From contig JBMNPF010000002.1 of NCBI GenBank assembly GCA_050943475.1, forward strand, positions 1 to 64,000: a stretch of 64,000 nucleotides of DNA. Direction: 5' to 3'. The position numbers were made by a program, and so were the translations under genes. A model generated the notes under the pieces. That model searched no databases, had not been told where the DNA came from, and saw nothing but the letters and a program-made list of their open reading frames with translations. Each line of letters begins with the position of its first letter. Position 1 is the first letter of the stretch. This DNA comes from Metaruminococcus_A sp050943475 (GTDB lineage: Bacteria > Bacillota > Clostridia > Oscillospirales > Ruminococcaceae). Below are positions 61,845 to 64,000 of the stretch, piece after piece.

Positions 61845-63145
61845 TGATGAAAACTGCGCGCGCAGTGGTACAGGAAGCGCTGCTTCGTTTGGAACAGGAC
61901 AAAAGCTATTCCAACCTGGTTTTAGACGCTTTGCTGCAAAAGTATAAGCTTTCAGCTGCGGACCGTTCCTTTGCCACTCGTCTTTTTTACGGAGTGCTGG
62001 AGCGTAAGCTGACCTTGGATTATGTAACGGGGCAGTACTGCAAACAGCCGCCTCAGCTTGCGGTGCGCGTCATCCTCTGGATGGGACTGTATCAGCTTGT
62101 TTATATGCAGGTGCCGGAATCCGCAGCGGTAAACGAGAGTGTCAAACTGGCGGCTGTGGTAAAGCCGGGGGCAAAAGGGTTTATCAATGCGGTGCTGCGG
62201 CAATTCCTCCGGGACGGTGGCGCATTTTCCCTCCCTGAGGGAGAAGAACCGGCGGCACTGTCGATTCGTTATTCCTGCCCGGAGTGGTTGGTGCGGCAGT
62301 ATATTGTGGATTACGGTATTCAAAAGACGTTGCAAATTCTGGAGACCTCTTTGTTGCCGCCTCCGGTGACCATCCGTGCGAATCTGGTAAAAGGTACCTG
62401 CGAACGTTTCATGGAACGGCTCCGGGAGGAAGGGATTTCGTCCGCCCCGGTGCGGGAACTGCCTGGTTGTCTGATGGTAGAAGGAAATCCGATTGATACT
62501 GCTTGCTTCCGGGAAGGGCTGTTCCATATACAGGACATTGCTTCCCAGCTTTGTTCCCTTGTAGCGGTGGATGGGCACCCGCGAACGGTGCTGGATTTGT
62601 GTGCGGCTCCAGGCGGCAAGAGTTTTACCATGGCGGAGCAGCTTGCGGAAAACGGACAGGTTCGTTCTTTTGACCTGCATCCCAAACGTGTCAAACTGAT
62701 ACAAGACGGGGCTAGGCGGCTTGCGCTTGACAATCTTGTCGCTGAGGCGGGGGATGCATCCAGGTACAACCCGGTATTGGGCGAGGCAGATTGCGTTCTC
62801 TGTGATGTTCCGTGTTCCGGGCTTGGGGTGATTCGCCGCAAACCGGAAATCAAGTATAAAGATCCGAAACAGCTGGCGGGTCTGCCGGAAATACAGAAGA
62901 AAATTCTTGAAAACGGTGCGCGCTATGTCAAATTAGGAGGACGGCTGGTTTATTCCACCTGTTCTCTTTCGAAAAAGGAGAACGAAGAGGTTACAGAGGA
63001 CTTTTTAAACAGCCATCCTGCATTTGCCCCCGATCCTCTGCCGGATTTGCCTTATTTTGAAGGAGACGGACATGCAGTGACGCTGTTTCCAGATGCAGAC
63101 GGACCGGATGGTTTTTATATTGCGACTTTTCGACGAATGCGGTGA
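61844..63145 (+). CDS. rsmB: 16S rRNA m5C967 methyltransferase
   Basis: The protein of about 433 residues has an N-terminal NusB-like RNA-binding domain (SYSNLVLDALLQKYKLSAADRSF), then a SAM-dependent methyltransferase (VLDLCAAPGGKSFTMAE) with the catalytic Cys in CDVPCSGLGVIRRKPE. AGGAGG precedes tandem ATGs; the second, at 61847, has the better spacing. It overlaps the upstream stop by one base. Confidence 0.95.
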   Translation: MMKTARAVVQEALLRLEQDKSYSNLVLDALLQKYKLSAADRSFATRLFYGVLERKLTLDYVTGQYCKQPPQLAVRVILWMGLYQLVYMQVPESAAVNESVKLAAVVKPGAKGFINAVLRQFLRDGGAFSLPEGEEPAALSIRYSCPEWLVRQYIVDYGIQKTLQILETSLLPPPVTIRANLVKGTCERFMERLREEGISSAPVRELPGCLMVEGNPIDTACFREGLFHIQDIASQLCSLVAVDGHPRTVLDLCAAPGGKSFTMAEQLAENGQVRSFDLHPKRVKLIQDGARRLALDNLVAEAGDASRYNPVLGEADCVLCDVPCSGLGVIRRKPEIKYKDPKQLAGLPEIQKKILENGARYVKLGGRLVYSTCSLSKKENEEVTEDFLNSHPAFAPDPLPDLPYFEGDGHAVTLFPDADGPDGFYIATFRRMR

Positions 63146-63149
63146 TGAT

Positions 63150-64000
63150 GTGGATAAAATTGATATAAAGTCCCTGACGCTTCAGGAGCTAACCGAACAG
63201 GTGATTTCACTGGGAGAGGCAAGGTTCCGCGCAAAACAGATTTACCAGTGGCTTCATGTAAAGCAGGTATCCTCGTTTGCCGAAATGACCAACATTTCTA
63301 CTAAGTTTCAACAGGTTTTGGACAGCACATTTTACATAAATTCACTAAAGATAGCAAAAAAGCTTGTATCCAAGCTGGATCATACGGTAAAATACCTGTA
63401 TGAGTTGCGGGATGGGGAATTTGTGGAATGCGTCCTGATGGATTACCATCATGGGACAAGTATTTGCATTTCATCCCAAGTTGGGTGTAAAATGGGGTGT
63501 ACCTTTTGTGCCTCAACCATTGCGGGTTTTGTGCGCAATTTAACGCCGTCTGAAATGCTGGACCAAATTTATACTGCTTCCCGTGAAAGCGGACGAAAGA
63601 TAGCGAGCGTGGTACTGATGGGAATTGGCGAACCGCTCGACAACTTTGAGAATGTGCTCCGTTTTTTGGAACTGCTTTCAGACGAAAATGGAATGAATTT
63701 AAGTTTGCGTCATGTGTCCCTTTCAACCTGTGGACTTGTGGATCGAATTTATGAACTGGCGGAGCGAAAACTCGGTTTGACTTTATCCATTTCACTGCAT
63801 GCTCCGAACGATGAAATCCGTTCCCGGACCATGCCGGTCAACCGGCGGTATTCCGTTGATGAACTGTTGGCGGCCTGCCGTGATTATATAGAAGCTACCC
63901 ATCGGCGCATTTCGTTTGAGTATGCGTTAATCCGCGGAGTAAATGACAGTGAAGCGTGTGCAAAAGAGCTTGCTAACCGTTTGCGCGGTATGCTTTGTCA
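63150..64000 (+). CDS. rlmN: Dual-specificity rRNA/tRNA adenine C2-methyltransferase RlmN, partial at window end
   Basis: This frame, without a stop before the edge, gives about 283 residues of a radical-SAM methyltransferase that modifies A2503 of 23S rRNA and A37 of some tRNAs. Visible are the N-terminal SLTLQELTEQVISLGEARFR with AKQIYQWLH, the Fe-S motif GCKMGCTFCASTIAGF, the MGIGEPLDN motif and SISLHAPNDEIRSRTMPVNR. The GTG at 63150 is the only suitable start after rsmB, with a weak ribosome site; translational coupling to rsmB is likely. Confidence 0.93.
   Translation, partial: MDKIDIKSLTLQELTEQVISLGEARFRAKQIYQWLHVKQVSSFAEMTNISTKFQQVLDSTFYINSLKIAKKLVSKLDHTVKYLYELRDGEFVECVLMDYHHGTSICISSQVGCKMGCTFCASTIAGFVRNLTPSEMLDQIYTASRESGRKIASVVLMGIGEPLDNFENVLRFLELLSDENGMNLSLRHVSLSTCGLVDRIYELAERKLGLTLSISLHAPNDEIRSRTMPVNRRYSVDELLAACRDYIEATHRRISFEYALIRGVNDSEACAKELANRLRGMLC

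Overview
The window looks like a chromosomal segment of a spore-forming, low-oxygen Firmicute of class Clostridia, most like the Oscillospirales/Ruminococcaceae. The reasons are: AGGAGG-type ribosome sites with many GTG and TTG starts; sigma-A-like promoters; spore-associated families (YtfJ/GerW-like, YtaF, DUF2953, RemA, DacB/DacF-type carboxypeptidases); the clostridial split of PurH into separate AICAR transformylase and PurO; the GlgC/GlgD glycogen pair; and a biotin carrier plus OadA-type carboxyltransferase pair. The species cannot be named from sequence alone. No rRNA, tRNA, phage, insertion sequence or CRISPR array was seen.

Layout. 0-2.2 kb: a polysaccharide flippase on the minus strand behind two copies of a promoter-bearing 66-bp repeat. 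2.2-8.2 kb: glycogen operon glgB-glgC-glgD-glgA. 8.2-9.0 kb: a divergent XRE regulator. 9.2-14.2 kb: histidine phosphatase, cobO, a DUF975-like membrane protein, proB-proA and an anchored protein of unknown function. 14.6-17.4 kb (minus): metG-tatD, then a small broken zinc-ribbon gene. 17.9-26.0 kb (minus): purine operon purE-purC-(purF relic)-purF paralogue-purM-purN-purO-purH-purD, led by a 245-nt leader with a Cys-rich 44-codon ORF and an intrinsic terminator. 26.3-27.8 kb (minus): SPFH/NfeD pair; then ytaF (+), an orphan substrate-binding lipoprotein and a DUF815 ATPase (-). 31.1-34.3 kb: ilvB-ilvN-ilvC. 34.4-37.5 kb: an SMP-30-like lactonase behind a perfect consensus promoter, and a GH39 glycosidase. 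37.7-46.3 kb: D,D-carboxypeptidase, pgi, a small P-loop protein, DUF177-rpmF, a DUF512 radical-SAM-like protein, der-plsY-gpsA. 46.6 kb (-): rpmB. 47.0-52.9 kb: M50 protease, scpA-scpB, DUF2953, ytfJ, dac, rluB and an unknown gene. 53-54.8 kb: biotin carrier and OadA-like carboxyltransferase. 55.3-64.0 kb: yicC-remA-gmk-rpoZ-priA-def-fmt-zinc protease-rsmB-rlmN, running off the right edge.

Most genes are ordinary housekeeping genes. The unusual content is in the purine operon. A canonical, Cys-bearing purF has been reduced to its two ends. The PurF paralogue that remains has Gly where the glutaminase Cys should be. The purE leader looks like an undescribed translation-coupled attenuator. Other points worth checking are the duplicated promoter-hairpin module before the flippase and the frame-broken zinc-ribbon gene before metG.
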